64,000 nucleotides of DNA from Rhizobiales bacterium TMED25 (GTDB taxonomy: Bacteria > Pseudomonadota > Alphaproteobacteria > Rhizobiales > TMED25). The translations under genes were made by a program, and so were the position numbers. Each line of letters starts with the position of its first letter. Within the stretch, counting starts at the first letter, position 1. Under the pieces are notes generated by a model. The model saw nothing but the letters and a program-made list of their open reading frames with translations, searched no databases and had not been told where the DNA came from. Positions 52,699 through 61,402 of this stretch are shown here, one piece after another. The stretch lies in the NCBI GenBank assembly GCA_002168075.1, contig NHCE01000005.1:378608-442607 (forward strand), written 5' to 3'.

Positions 52699-53658
52699 TT
52701 ATGAACACTTCTCTAAACTTGCCGCGAGATCATCTATTAATAAAAAATATTGGTCTTTTCCACTTGGAATAGTTGCCCCGAGTGGATCCAAAACACCAGT
52801 CTTAATATTTGTATCTTCTGCAATTGTTTCTATAATTTTTGGATTAAACTGTGGCTCAGATAAAATACAAGAAATATTCTTATCTTCAATTAACTCTCGA
52901 ATATTCATTATCTGTCTCGCGCCCGGAAGCACATCAGTATTTAGCGTTAGAGCTCCACTTGCTGCCACATTAAACCTTTCTTCAAAATATTGATAAGCAT
53001 CATGGAATACGACGTAACTGATATCTTTGTCCAGAGTCTTCTCTGTTTCTCTAATAAGATTATCTAATTGTGTTGCAGTACTTTTTGCATTTTCGATGTA
53101 TTTACTCTTATTAGATGGATCAATAAGAGATAGTTCATCAGCAATGATACTAACTATTTCTTTAGCATTAATTGGATCTAACCAAATATGTGAGTCGAAT
53201 TCGCCATGATGATGCCCGTGGTCGTCATGTTTATCATGGTCATCATGCTCTTCGTGGTCATCATGGTCATCATGTTCGTCAAAAATACTATTTTCTCTAA
53301 ATTTAAGTTTTTGAATATCATCTGATTCCATAAATGAAATCTTTCTTGCCCTTATTGCAATGGAACCAAGGGGTTTTTCTAAAAAAGTTTCAATTTCTTC
53401 ACCAATCCAAAATACTATATCAGCACCTTGTAACTTAGATGCATCTTCAGGCTTGAGTGTAAATGAATGAGGAGAGTTAGTATCAGTTATTATCAAGTAT
53501 GGCTCGCCAACTCCATTCATTACATTAGATACAAGAGAATGAATTGGCTTTATGGAGGTAACTACAGCAGGTGCTGCTTCGGCGAGTGGTGCTTGTAATA
53601 AAAAGACTGAACCAAAAACTAGGCTTTTCATATTGAGTAGGGAATTATTTTTTTTCAT
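52699..53658 (-). CDS. znuA: Zinc ABC transporter periplasmic binding protein
   Basis: The 319-residue cluster-9 binding protein has a signal peptide (about 1-29, ending AEAAPA), the Zn ligands in NSPHSFTLKP (His64), DSHIWLDP (His157) and VVFHDAY, and a late acidic site. A His/Asp-rich loop (129-151) carries many HDDH-type repeats, which are thought to help capture zinc. It diverges from znuC/znuB across 82 bp with a Zur-type palindrome. Confidence 0.95.
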   Translation of the reverse strand: MKKNNSLLNMKSLVFGSVFLLQAPLAEAAPAVVTSIKPIHSLVSNVMNGVGEPYLIITDTNSPHSFTLKPEDASKLQGADIVFWIGEEIETFLEKPLGSIAIRARKISFMESDDIQKLKFRENSIFDEHDDHDDHEEHDDHDKHDDHGHHHGEFDSHIWLDPINAKEIVSIIADELSLIDPSNKSKYIENAKSTATQLDNLIRETEKTLDKDISYVVFHDAYQYFEERFNVAASGALTLNTDVLPGARQIMNIRELIEDKNISCILSEPQFNPKIIETIAEDTNIKTGVLDPLGATIPSGKDQYFLLIDDLAASLEKCS

Positions 53659-53694
53659 GTTAGACTTTCATTCGTAAGTAATATAAATATAAAA

Positions 53695-53711
53695 ATGTTA
53701 TAATATAACAT
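53695..53711. promoter_or_regulatory. Zur operator (perfect palindrome)
   Basis: ATGTTATAATATAACAT is a perfect 17-bp palindrome matching the core of the proteobacterial Zur box (GAAATGTTATANTATAACATTTC type). It lies in the divergent znuA/znuC promoter region, and a Fur-family regulator gene follows znuB, so zinc-bound repressor should shut both transcripts. Confidence 0.88.
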
Positions 53712-53740
53712 ATCATTTTGTAAACAATTAAATGTCATAA

Positions 53741-54481
53741 ATGTCAAAAAAAAATTTTTTAGTGAAATTGGATAATGCTGGCATATTTATTTCTAATAAA
53801 TGGCTAGTTAAAGGAGTATCGTTTGAGGTATCTAGAGGTGAGATCGTAACATTAGTTGGACCAAACGGCTCTGGTAAAACTACAACTGCAAAAATAGTTT
53901 TAAGTATTCTAACACCAGATGAAGGACATATAATATCTAATACTAAAAATATTGCATATTTACCTCAAAAAATAAATATAGATTGGACATTACCAATCAG
54001 AGTTAAAGATTTCATGACCTTAACTAATAATTTAAATAAAAATCAGATAGAAGAGGCTTTATCGTTAACGGGGGTAGAAAATCTTATGGCTTCCGATCTA
54101 CGTAATTTATCTGGTGGTGAATTTCAGCGCGTTTTGCTTGCTAGAGCAATTGCGAGGAAACCAGAGCTATTAGTTCTAGATGAACCAGCACAGGGCGTCG
54201 ATTTTAATGGTGAAATTGCACTTTATAATTTGATAAAAAAAATATCAGATAACCTCGACTGTGGCATATTATTAATTTCTCATGATATTCATTTTGTAAT
54301 GGCAGCAACTGACCATGTAATATGTTTAAACGGACATGTCTGTTGCTCCGGATCACCAAGTGCTGTTGCACAAAACCCAGCATTCAGAGAATTATTTGGT
54401 GATCGGGTATCTAATGTTCTATCTATCTACGAGCATCATCATGATCATGTTCATGCAAAGGATGGTAGCATAATAGAATGA
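53741..54481 (+). CDS. znuC: Zinc ABC transporter ATP-binding protein
   Basis: The 246-residue ATPase has Walker A GPNGSGKTTTAK, signature LSGGEFQRVLLAR, Walker B LLVLDEPAQGVD and the switch His in ISHD. The short C-terminal HHHDHVHAKDG tail is His-rich, as in ZnuC. Its stop overlaps the znuB ATG by 4 bp. The operator lies about 30 bp upstream. Confidence 0.94.
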   Translation: MSKKNFLVKLDNAGIFISNKWLVKGVSFEVSRGEIVTLVGPNGSGKTTTAKIVLSILTPDEGHIISNTKNIAYLPQKINIDWTLPIRVKDFMTLTNNLNKNQIEEALSLTGVENLMASDLRNLSGGEFQRVLLARAIARKPELLVLDEPAQGVDFNGEIALYNLIKKISDNLDCGILLISHDIHFVMAATDHVICLNGHVCCSGSPSAVAQNPAFRELFGDRVSNVLSIYEHHHDHVHAKDGSIIE

Positions 54482-55269
54482 TATTAGATGATTTCTTTAT
54501 TAGAGCCTTAATTGCTGGGATTGGTGTTGCAATTGTTTCAGGCCCTCTCGGATGCTTTGTGATATGGAGAAGGCTTGCTTACTTCGGTGATACACTATCA
54601 CATTCTGCACTTCTTGGTGTAGCTCTGGCCTTTGCCTTTGATTCAAATATAACAATAACTGTTTTTTTGTTATCTGGAAGTATAGCTGCAATTCTATTAT
54701 ACCTCCAAGATCGAACAAAGCTTCCAGGAGATGCTTTGCTTGGGTTATTAGCTCATACAAGTTTAGCAATTGGGTTGGTATTCATAAGTTTTATGTCCAC
54801 GATAAGATTTGACTTAATGGGTTTATTATTTGGGGACATTCTATCCGTCTCAAAAGTGGATCTATATATAATATGGTCTGGCGGTGGATTTATACTGCTT
54901 ATACTGTATTTTATTTGGCAACGTGTATTTGCTGCAACTGTGAGTTATGATATTGCAAAATCTGAAGGTATGAATCCAGATATTGCGAATCTCATCTTTA
55001 CTTTACTTCTTGCTGGTGTAATAGCAATTTCAATTAAAATGATCGGCGTTCTACTTATGACTGGGTTACTTATTATTCCAGCGGCTATGGCAAGAAATAT
55101 TTCTAATAACCCAACGCAAATGCTTTTATTTTCTATTCTTGGTGGCATTCTATCAGTGCTAAGTGGTCTATTTATTTCCCTAGAATATAATTCTCCATCT
55201 GGACCCACAATTTTAGTTGCGGCATTCATACTATTTATATTATCATTATCGTTAGTGAAGTACAGGTGA
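54478..55269 (+). CDS. znuB: Zinc ABC transporter permease
   Basis: The 263-residue ABC-3-type permease has about eight hydrophobic segments and the family blocks RRLAYFGDTLSHSALLGVAL near the start and KMIGVLLMTGLLIIPAAMAR in the second half. It forms the channel of ZnuABC. It overlaps znuC and is followed after 32 bp by the Fur-family regulator gene. Confidence 0.93.
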   Translation: MILDDFFIRALIAGIGVAIVSGPLGCFVIWRRLAYFGDTLSHSALLGVALAFAFDSNITITVFLLSGSIAAILLYLQDRTKLPGDALLGLLAHTSLAIGLVFISFMSTIRFDLMGLLFGDILSVSKVDLYIIWSGGGFILLILYFIWQRVFAATVSYDIAKSEGMNPDIANLIFTLLLAGVIAISIKMIGVLLMTGLLIIPAAMARNISNNPTQMLLFSILGGILSVLSGLFISLEYNSPSGPTILVAAFILFILSLSLVKYR

Positions 55270-55301
55270 GATATAAATAATTTTTATCATGGGTGATTTA
55301 A

Positions 55302-55709
55302 GTGTCAAAAAGAGATAATTTAACAAAAAATCAGGAAATTGTCTTTGATCTCCTCCAAAAATCAAAAGAACCGTTGGGGGCATATTCTATTTTGTTTAAT
55401 ACCGAAAAAAACGGTATAAAGGCTCCTTTGCAAGTATACCGGGCCCTTGATAAACTGATTGAAAATGGCAAGGTTCATAGGATCGAAAGCAAGAATTCGT
55501 ATGTAGCTTGTACAAATTCCGACTGTAATATAACAAAATCAACCTCATTTTTAATATGCGAGAAATGTGATAAAGTATCTGAAATTAAAAAAAATGATTT
55601 GCAAATTAAACTATCAGAACTCAGTAAGCATTCCGACTTTACATACGTAAGTCATAATCTGGAAATATATGGTTTATGCGAAAATTGTGCTGAAGCATCT
55701 CAACTTTAG
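55302..55709 (+). CDS. zur: Fur-family zinc regulator (Zur)
   Basis: The 135-residue protein has the winged-helix domain (LTKNQEIVFDLLQKSKEPLGAYSIL...VYRALDKLIENGKVHRIES) and a C-terminal dimerisation domain with two Cys-x-x-Cys pairs (CEKC and CENC) that hold structural zinc. Placement right after znuB and the Zur-type site upstream of znuC identify it as Zur rather than Fur. It starts with GTG; the ATG at 55289 is out of frame and blocked by a stop. Confidence 0.9.
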   Translation: MSKRDNLTKNQEIVFDLLQKSKEPLGAYSILFNTEKNGIKAPLQVYRALDKLIENGKVHRIESKNSYVACTNSDCNITKSTSFLICEKCDKVSEIKKNDLQIKLSELSKHSDFTYVSHNLEIYGLCENCAEASQL

Positions 55710-56072
55710 TATTAGAATCTTAAGATAATTATTTTTAGGTTAAGTTAGCGTACTTTGAGAATTATTTAAATATGTTTATATTGCACAATAATTAATCAAT
55801 TTACTATTATGTTTGTTTTTTTCTTTATCAAAAAAAAATTAAATATTGCCTTATCGTCTCACTACACCATACTTGAGAAATAATTCAGAAATATAATGGG
55901 TATCTGGCACACTATTTGCATGTAATATAGGTAGTTGTAAATATGCAGTTTTATATTTAAAAATCTCTGAAAGGAGTGCTTGTAAATCTATAAATTTACA
56001 AATATGTTAGAGTATATATAGGAATTAAAAAGCTCTTATTTATTAATTTTAATTAAAACAACGGAGATAAAA
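55710..56072. other. 363-bp AT-rich intergenic region
   Basis: No gene or RNA is apparent. The clearest element is an inverted repeat near its right end (55980-56001). The GGAG just before 56073 is the ribosome-binding sequence of the next gene. Confidence 0.5.
55980..56001. promoter_or_regulatory. Inverted repeat, possible operator
   Basis: TTGTAAAT and ATTTACAA are perfect 8-bp arms around a 6-bp spacer (CTATAA), about 70 bp upstream of the NTF2-like gene. The AT-rich context makes chance occurrence possible. Confidence 0.35.
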
Positions 56073-56396
56073 ATGTCAATAATAGAACGTTTAGGAAAAG
56101 CAATAGATATTAAAGATGAAAACACAATGAATGAGTTACTCCATGAGGACTATAAATTTACAATGCATGCATCTGGTAATGTGTTGAAAAAACAAGATGT
56201 TATAGGATGGGCAATGAGTGATGATATCAATCGTGATAGAGTGAGAATTATTTATGAAAATGATGAAATAGGTATTGAGCATGCATTTGTGACCTTTAAT
56301 GACGGTAATGTTCAAGCTGTGATGGGTGTCTACACCTTCAAAGATGGCCAAGTTATTGCATTTGAAACTGGTGCAACAAATATTCCTAAAGAGTAG
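56073..56396 (+). CDS. SnoaL/NTF2-like protein, short
   Basis: The 107-residue protein has the NTF2-like order: helix (MSIIERLGKAIDIKDENTMNELLHEDYKFTMH), short motif, then strands (EHAFVTFNDGNVQAVMGVYTFKDGQVIAFE). ACGGAG precedes the ATG. It lies upstream of the TPP riboswitch but has no evident link to thiamin. Function unknown; possibly ligand binding. Confidence 0.7.
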   Translation: MSIIERLGKAIDIKDENTMNELLHEDYKFTMHASGNVLKKQDVIGWAMSDDINRDRVRIIYENDEIGIEHAFVTFNDGNVQAVMGVYTFKDGQVIAFETGATNIPKE

Positions 56397-56461
56397 TCAA
56401 ATTTTAATAAAGGGATAAACTTTATCATTGACAATTAATATATCCCACTTAAAATTTAAAT

Positions 56462-56537
56462 CATGACAGGGGTGCCTTATGGGCTGAGATAAACCCTTTT
56501 AACCTGATCCAGATAATGCTGGCGGAGGAAGTCATGA
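56462..56537 (+). ncRNA. TPP riboswitch (THI element)
   Basis: P1 is formed by TCATGAC and GTCATGA; the conserved core AGGGGTGCC...GGCTGAGATAAACCC...AACCTGATCCAGATAATGCTGGCGGAGGAA follows exactly. It heads thiM-thiE-thiD-thiYZX. Thiamin diphosphate binding should reduce expression. Confidence 0.97.
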
Positions 56538-56553
56538 TGAATTTCTTTTATTA

Positions 56554-56579
56554 CTCATGCACCCCTCCGTAAACATGAG
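56554..56579 (+). promoter_or_regulatory. Expression platform of the TPP riboswitch
   Basis: CTCATG (56554-56559) pairs with CATGAG (56574-56579), covering the weak GAG ribosome-binding sequence of thiM. GCACCCCT (56559-56566), partly the same bases, is complementary to AGGGGTGC (56468-56475) in the aptamer. The two pairings exclude each other, which suggests translational control. Confidence 0.55.
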
Positions 56580-56591
56580 AAAGAATATTCA

Positions 56592-57371
56592 ATGTCTAAC
56601 AACCTCCAAAAAATGAGAGAAAAAAATCCGCTCGTGCATTGTATCACGAATTATGTAGCAATGAATATTGCGGCAAATACATTACTAGCCGCAGGCGCCT
56701 CCCCAGCGATGATACACACACCTGAAGAGACGGCAGACTTCGCCAAGGTATGCAGTGCATTAACAGTAAATATTGGTACTATCTCTCCATCATGGTTAGA
56801 TGGTATGAAAAGAGCAATTTTATCAGCTAATGACTCAAATATCCCTTGGGTATTTGATCCAGTAGCTCACTTTGCAACCCCATATCGTAGTATGGCTACA
56901 AAGGAATTATTGAACCTAAACCCAACTATACTTCGTGGAAATGCGTCAGAGATTTTGGGACTTAGTGGAGGGACCTCAGAGGCTCGTGGGGTTGATGCAA
57001 CTGATCCCGTTAGCGCTGCAGAAAATGCAGCTAGAGATCTAGCAAAAGAATATAATAGTGTAGTTGTTATAACGGGCGAGGTGGATTTTGTAACAAATGG
57101 TAAAAAGAACTTTAGAGTTAGTGGTGGTTCAAAATTAATGCCAAGCGTAACAGCGATGGGATGCTCATTAACTTGTTTGATGGGCGCATTCGTATCTGTT
57201 GCAGAACCATTAAGTGCAGCTATATCATCTTTAGTATTATTTTCTGAAGCTGGATCCCGCGCAGATAAGTTAGCAAATGGACCGGGTAGCTTTTCATCAC
57301 TCTTCCAAGATCAGTTAAGTCTTATTACACCAGATGATTTTGATAAGTGCAAATGGGTAGAAGAAGATTAA
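56592..57371 (+). CDS. thiM: Hydroxyethylthiazole kinase
   Basis: ThiM phosphorylates the thiazole alcohol (4-methyl-5-hydroxyethylthiazole) in a salvage step. The 259-residue ribokinase-like protein has PLVHCITNYVAMNIAANTLLAAGASPAM, WVFDPVAHFATPYR, ILRGNASEIL and the anion-hole/catalytic MGCSLTCLMGAF, with Cys189-type placement in the last motif. It is the first gene under the TPP riboswitch. Confidence 0.95.
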   Translation: MSNNLQKMREKNPLVHCITNYVAMNIAANTLLAAGASPAMIHTPEETADFAKVCSALTVNIGTISPSWLDGMKRAILSANDSNIPWVFDPVAHFATPYRSMATKELLNLNPTILRGNASEILGLSGGTSEARGVDATDPVSAAENAARDLAKEYNSVVVITGEVDFVTNGKKNFRVSGGSKLMPSVTAMGCSLTCLMGAFVSVAEPLSAAISSLVLFSEAGSRADKLANGPGSFSSLFQDQLSLITPDDFDKCKWVEED

Positions 57372-58005
57372 TACAGATTTATTAAAACTATATTTAGTTA
57401 CAGATCCTGAACTTTGTGAGGAGTTTGGTTTAGTTGAAACAGTTATGCATGCCATAAAAGGGGGTGTTACCTCTGTTCAATTAAGGGACAAAAATATTAG
57501 CACTAAATCAATGATCAAACAGGGATTGGTATTAAAGGAAAAATTACAAGAGCAAAATATACCTCTAATTATTAATGATGATGTGGAGGCTGCTATCTCT
57601 ATTGGAGCTGATGGTGTTCATGTCGGTCAAAGTGATATGGATGTTAAAGATGTAAGAAAAGAAGTTGGTTCTTCGATGTTAGTCGGTTTGTCCTGTGAAA
57701 ATATTAAGCAAGCTAAATTAATTGATAGAGATATTCTTGATTATGTCGGGATAAGTCCTCTCTTTTCAACTATGACAAAAAACGACCATACTTCGCCAAT
57801 TGGTTTTGATGGTCTGAGTCAAATAGTGTCACTCACCAAGCTTCCCTGTGTTGCAATTGGAGGTGTCAAAGTCCATCATTGTACAGAAATATTTTCAAGA
57901 GGGGCTGTTGGTGTTGCTGTTATATCTGGTATATGTGGTCAAAAAGATCCCGAGTTAGCAGCCATTGCATATTCTAAACAAATAGCGAACTATCAGAGAA
58001 TTTGA
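57367..58005 (+). CDS. thiE: Thiamin-phosphate synthase, probable ATT start
   Basis: The first ATG in the frame is at 57445, but the preceding codons encode LLKLYLVTDPELCEEFGLVET, the essential first strand of the ThiE TIM barrel. The only plausible start upstream in this frame is ATT at 57367, overlapping the thiM stop and following an AGAAG sequence. This gives 212 residues, the normal length. Family motifs: SVQLRDKN, LIINDDVEAAISIGADGVHVGQSD, LVGLSCEN, DYVGISPLFST. ThiE joins HMP-PP and HET-P to thiamin phosphate. Confidence 0.85.
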   Translation: MNTDLLKLYLVTDPELCEEFGLVETVMHAIKGGVTSVQLRDKNISTKSMIKQGLVLKEKLQEQNIPLIINDDVEAAISIGADGVHVGQSDMDVKDVRKEVGSSMLVGLSCENIKQAKLIDRDILDYVGISPLFSTMTKNDHTSPIGFDGLSQIVSLTKLPCVAIGGVKVHHCTEIFSRGAVGVAVISGICGQKDPELAAIAYSKQIANYQRI

Positions 58006-58012
58006 GGTCATA

Positions 58013-58828
58013 ATGAAGGGTAAAAATTACTATATTCCAAAAGTATTATCTATTGCTGGATCTGATCCATCCGGTGGAGCTGGTATCCAAGCTGATTTGA
58101 AATCATTTTCTGCGAATAAAACATTCGGTATGTCAGTAATAACAGCTTTAACAGCTCAAAATACAATGGGTGTTCAGGATATACACCTTGTACCAGAAGG
58201 TTTCATTGAATCACAAATAAATTCTATTTTTCAAGATATAATTGTTGATGCTGTGAAGATCGGTATGATTGCAAATTCTAGCATCGCATCTATTATTTCT
58301 AAAAATTTACGAAAAAGAAAAGTAAAAAATATTGTAATTGACCCAGTTATGGTTGCAAAGGGAGGCGCAACGCTTCTGGAGATCGATGCAATTGAGACAA
58401 TACGTAAAGATTTAATTCAAGTAGCAGATGTTTTAACACCAAATTTACCTGAGGCAGCATTGCTCACAAATTGTGATATCGCAACAACAAAGTCGGAGAT
58501 GTTAACCCAAGGTAGGCGACTTCTTGATCTTGGTCCAAAAGCTATATATGTCAAGGGTGGTCATTTGAAATCTAAAAAAAGTCCAGATCTTCTTATTACT
58601 ATAAATGATGAAATATGGTTTGAAGCCCCGCGTGTTAATACCATCAATACGCATGGAACTGGTTGTACTTTATCTTCAGCAATCTGTGCTAATCTAGCGC
58701 ATGGTTTTGAAATTGAAACTGCCATCAGCATCTCTAAGCAGTATGTCACGGATGCAATAAAAAATGCTGATAAGTTAGATGTAGGGCAGGGTCACGGACC
58801 GACGCACCATTTTAATAATCTTTGGTGA
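58013..58828 (+). CDS. thiD: Hydroxymethylpyrimidine/phosphomethylpyrimidine kinase
   Basis: The 271-residue ribokinase-like enzyme makes HMP-PP in two steps. Motifs: LSIAGSDPSGGAGIQADLKSF (substrate site), ALTAQNT, DAVKIGMI, IVIDPVMVAKGGA, LTPNLPEAALL and the catalytic anion hole NTHGTGCTLSSAICANLA. It lies 7 bp after thiE. Confidence 0.95.
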   Translation: MKGKNYYIPKVLSIAGSDPSGGAGIQADLKSFSANKTFGMSVITALTAQNTMGVQDIHLVPEGFIESQINSIFQDIIVDAVKIGMIANSSIASIISKNLRKRKVKNIVIDPVMVAKGGATLLEIDAIETIRKDLIQVADVLTPNLPEAALLTNCDIATTKSEMLTQGRRLLDLGPKAIYVKGGHLKSKKSPDLLITINDEIWFEAPRVNTINTHGTGCTLSSAICANLAHGFEIETAISISKQYVTDAIKNADKLDVGQGHGPTHHFNNLW

Positions 58829-58872
58829 ATTTCGGATTAATATAAGAAAACGATAAACAAAAGGAGACTTAA

Positions 58873-59823
58873 ATGAAAAAAATTATATTTACAAGCTACA
58901 TATTGCTTCTCTTGGTAATGAGTCCGGTAAGTGGAAATGCTGACGATAAAGTATCAGTTCTTTTAGACTGGTTTATTAATCCGGATCACGGTCCAATAAT
59001 TATTGCAGAAGAGAAGGGTTATTTTTCTGAATATGATTTAGATGTGGAAATTGTAGCACCAGCTGATCCATCGATGCCCCCAAAACTAGTAGCAGCAGGC
59101 AAAGCGGATCTTGCAATAAGCTATCAACCCCAGCTTCATCTTCAAGTTAGTGAAGGTCTTCCTTTATTAAGAGTTGGAACACTAGTTGCAACTCCTTTGA
59201 ACTGTCTTCTTGTTTTAAAAGATGGTCCAATATCCACGCCTGCTGATCTCAGGAATAAAAAGATTGGTTTTTCTGTTGCAGGTGTAGAGGAAGCACTTCT
59301 CTCAGCTATTTTAGAGAAATATGGCATATCAATAGAAGAAATTGAGCTTATTAATGTGAATTTTTCATTATCACCCGCTCTAATGTCGAAACAAGTTGAT
59401 GCAGTAATTGGTGCATTTAGGAATTTTGAACTCAATCAAATGGATATTGAAAATGTACCTGGACATTGTTTTTATATCGAAGAAGAGGGTGTTCCTGCAT
59501 ATGACGAATTAATCTACGTTGCTAATCCGAAGAGGATGGATCAAAGTGAAATTGCAAGATTTTTAAAAGCTACTGAACTTGCAACGCAATTCATAATTAA
59601 TAACCCAGAAGAAAGTTGGGAGATATTTTCATCAACATCAAAAGAACTACAAAATGAACTTAATAGAAGAGCATGGTTTGATACAATACCAAGATTTGCT
59701 CTAAGGCCAGCAGCTAACGATGAGGCAAGATACAAAGATTTCCAAGATTTTCTATATAGCTCAGGCCTTATTGAAAAGAAAGTTTCAATTAAAAAACTTA
59801 CAAGGGATATAACCCGCAAATGA
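58873..59823 (+). CDS. thiY: Thiamin-precursor (HMP-type) ABC transporter binding protein
   Basis: The 316-residue NMT1/THI5-like binding protein has a Sec signal (about 1-23, ending SGNADD) and the block VLLDWFINPDHGPIIIAEEKGYF, then EIVAPADPSMPPKLVAAGKADLAISYQP. This matches the ThiY group, which imports pyrimidine precursors. AAAGGAGA precedes the ATG. It overlaps the ATPase gene by 4 bp, so ThiYZX is co-translated. Confidence 0.85.
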   Translation: MKKIIFTSYILLLLVMSPVSGNADDKVSVLLDWFINPDHGPIIIAEEKGYFSEYDLDVEIVAPADPSMPPKLVAAGKADLAISYQPQLHLQVSEGLPLLRVGTLVATPLNCLLVLKDGPISTPADLRNKKIGFSVAGVEEALLSAILEKYGISIEEIELINVNFSLSPALMSKQVDAVIGAFRNFELNQMDIENVPGHCFYIEEEGVPAYDELIYVANPKRMDQSEIARFLKATELATQFIINNPEESWEIFSSTSKELQNELNRRAWFDTIPRFALRPAANDEARYKDFQDFLYSSGLIEKKVSIKKLTRDITRK

Positions 59824-60545
59824 GTGTGATCATCCCCTCATTACATATTGATGGCAGCGCAGTATTTGATGGTAATATTCTTTTTAGTGTCAAAGATATG
59901 GCAATAAATTCATCGCAATGGACGTGCTTGCTTGGACCTTCTGGATCTGGAAAGTCAACTCTATTAAGATTAATTGCAGGTCTTGATACCCATGTTGAAT
60001 TTAATGGAAGTCTGGATGCAAGTGATAATCTTCAAGTCCACAATCGAGTTGCTTATATGGCACAAAGTGATCTTCTTTTGCCTTGGCTGAGGGCAGATGA
60101 GAATATCAGCGTTGGTTCAAGGCTTCGCGGTGAAAAGATTGATAATGATCAGTTAGAAATAATTATACAAAATGTTGGCCTTATTGATCATTATAAGAAG
60201 TATCCTTCCGAATTATCTGGAGGACAGAGGCAGAGGGTGGCACTTGCAAGAACTTTAATGGAAAATAAGCCGATTATTCTGCTAGATGAGCCATTTTCAG
60301 CGCTTGATGCAAAAACTAGACTAGAAATGCAGGATCTTGTAGCAGAGCATTTACAGGAAAAAACTATATTACTAGTAACACATGACCCAAGTGAGGCAAC
60401 TAGATTATGTAATAACATATATATTCTCAATGATCGCGAAATATACATAACAAAGAGTCTTCCGCCTCCATTCCCTAAAAATATTAATGACGAAGATGTA
60501 TTTTTATTACAAACAAAACTATTAGAAGAGATTAGGAGTTCCTAA
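59820..60545 (+). CDS. thiZ: Thiamin-precursor ABC transporter ATP-binding protein
   Basis: The 241-residue ATPase of the SsuB/TauB type has Walker A GPSGSGKSTLLR, QSDLLLPWLRADENISVG, signature LSGGQRQRVALAR, Walker B ILLDEPFSALD and His in VTHD. It sits between thiY and thiX with overlaps on both sides (ATGA with thiY, TAATG with thiX). Confidence 0.86.
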   Translation: MSVIIPSLHIDGSAVFDGNILFSVKDMAINSSQWTCLLGPSGSGKSTLLRLIAGLDTHVEFNGSLDASDNLQVHNRVAYMAQSDLLLPWLRADENISVGSRLRGEKIDNDQLEIIIQNVGLIDHYKKYPSELSGGQRQRVALARTLMENKPIILLDEPFSALDAKTRLEMQDLVAEHLQEKTILLVTHDPSEATRLCNNIYILNDREIYITKSLPPPFPKNINDEDVFLLQTKLLEEIRSS

Positions 60546-61279
60546 TGAAGAGTTGGTATTATCCCGTAGCTTCGATTTTATCAATAATATTAATTTGGCA
60601 ATTAGGGGTATGGGTCAGTTCTGCGCCATCTTATATATTACCTGCACCTTTTGATGTTTTAGTATCTTTCATTGATAATTGGCAGTTAATTCTAGAACAT
60701 ACAATAGTAACATTGACTGAGGTCTTACTTGGGTTATTTTTTGGAGTCTCACTTGGTTTTGTTACAGCATTGTATCTCGAGTCTTCTAAAACAGCTGTAC
60801 TTTTTTTGCGCCCAATATTGATTTTTAGTCAAGCAATTCCAGTTTTTGCTCTAGCACCACTTTTAACATTATGGTTAGGATATGGGATACTTTCAAAAGT
60901 AGTTATGGCTATATTAATAATATACTTTCCAGTGACATCCTCCTTTTATGATGGATTAACGAAAACCCCCTCATCATTCCTCGACCTCGCGAAAACATTG
61001 GGAAGTTCAAAAAGAAGAACTCTTTATGTTATCAAAATTCCAGCTGCCACACCAAACCTCTTCTCAGGTATCAGATTAGCTGCTGTATATGCACCAATAG
61101 GTGCAACAATCGGCGAGTGGGTGGGATCTTCTCAAGGACTTGGATACTTGATGCTTTTAGCTAATGGTAGAGTAAAAATAGATTTAATGTTTGCGGCCCT
61201 ATTAACTCTTGGTTTCATCTCAATTGGGCTTTATGGTTTAATATCATTTATTTTGAGAAAACTAGCTTTAAGATCTTAA
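60545..61279 (+). CDS. thiX: Thiamin-precursor ABC transporter permease
   Basis: The 244-residue SsuC/TauC-type permease has about six hydrophobic segments and an EAA-like loop LAKTLGSSKRRTLYVIKIPAATPNLFSGIRLA, followed by GEWVGSSQGLGYLMLLANG. It ends the riboswitch-controlled operon; an AT-rich hairpin follows. Confidence 0.86.
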   Translation: MKSWYYPVASILSIILIWQLGVWVSSAPSYILPAPFDVLVSFIDNWQLILEHTIVTLTEVLLGLFFGVSLGFVTALYLESSKTAVLFLRPILIFSQAIPVFALAPLLTLWLGYGILSKVVMAILIIYFPVTSSFYDGLTKTPSSFLDLAKTLGSSKRRTLYVIKIPAATPNLFSGIRLAAVYAPIGATIGEWVGSSQGLGYLMLLANGRVKIDLMFAALLTLGFISIGLYGLISFILRKLALRS

Positions 61280-61283
61280 AAAT

Positions 61284-61311
61284 ACATATTTTTTCTAAAA
61301 AGAAAATATGT
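61284..61311 (+). terminator. Possible AT-rich terminator after thiX
   Basis: ACATATTTT (61284-61292) and AAAATATGT (61303-61311) are perfect 9-bp arms starting 5 bp after the thiX stop. The stem is almost all A/T and no T run follows, so its strength as a terminator is doubtful. Confidence 0.4.
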
Positions 61312-61402
61312 GAATATATATCCGTATTAGTTTATTTCTAAAATTTTATTGTTATCATTTGGTTGAAAATCTATTAATCGTAAACACTAATAATGAGGAA
61401 TG

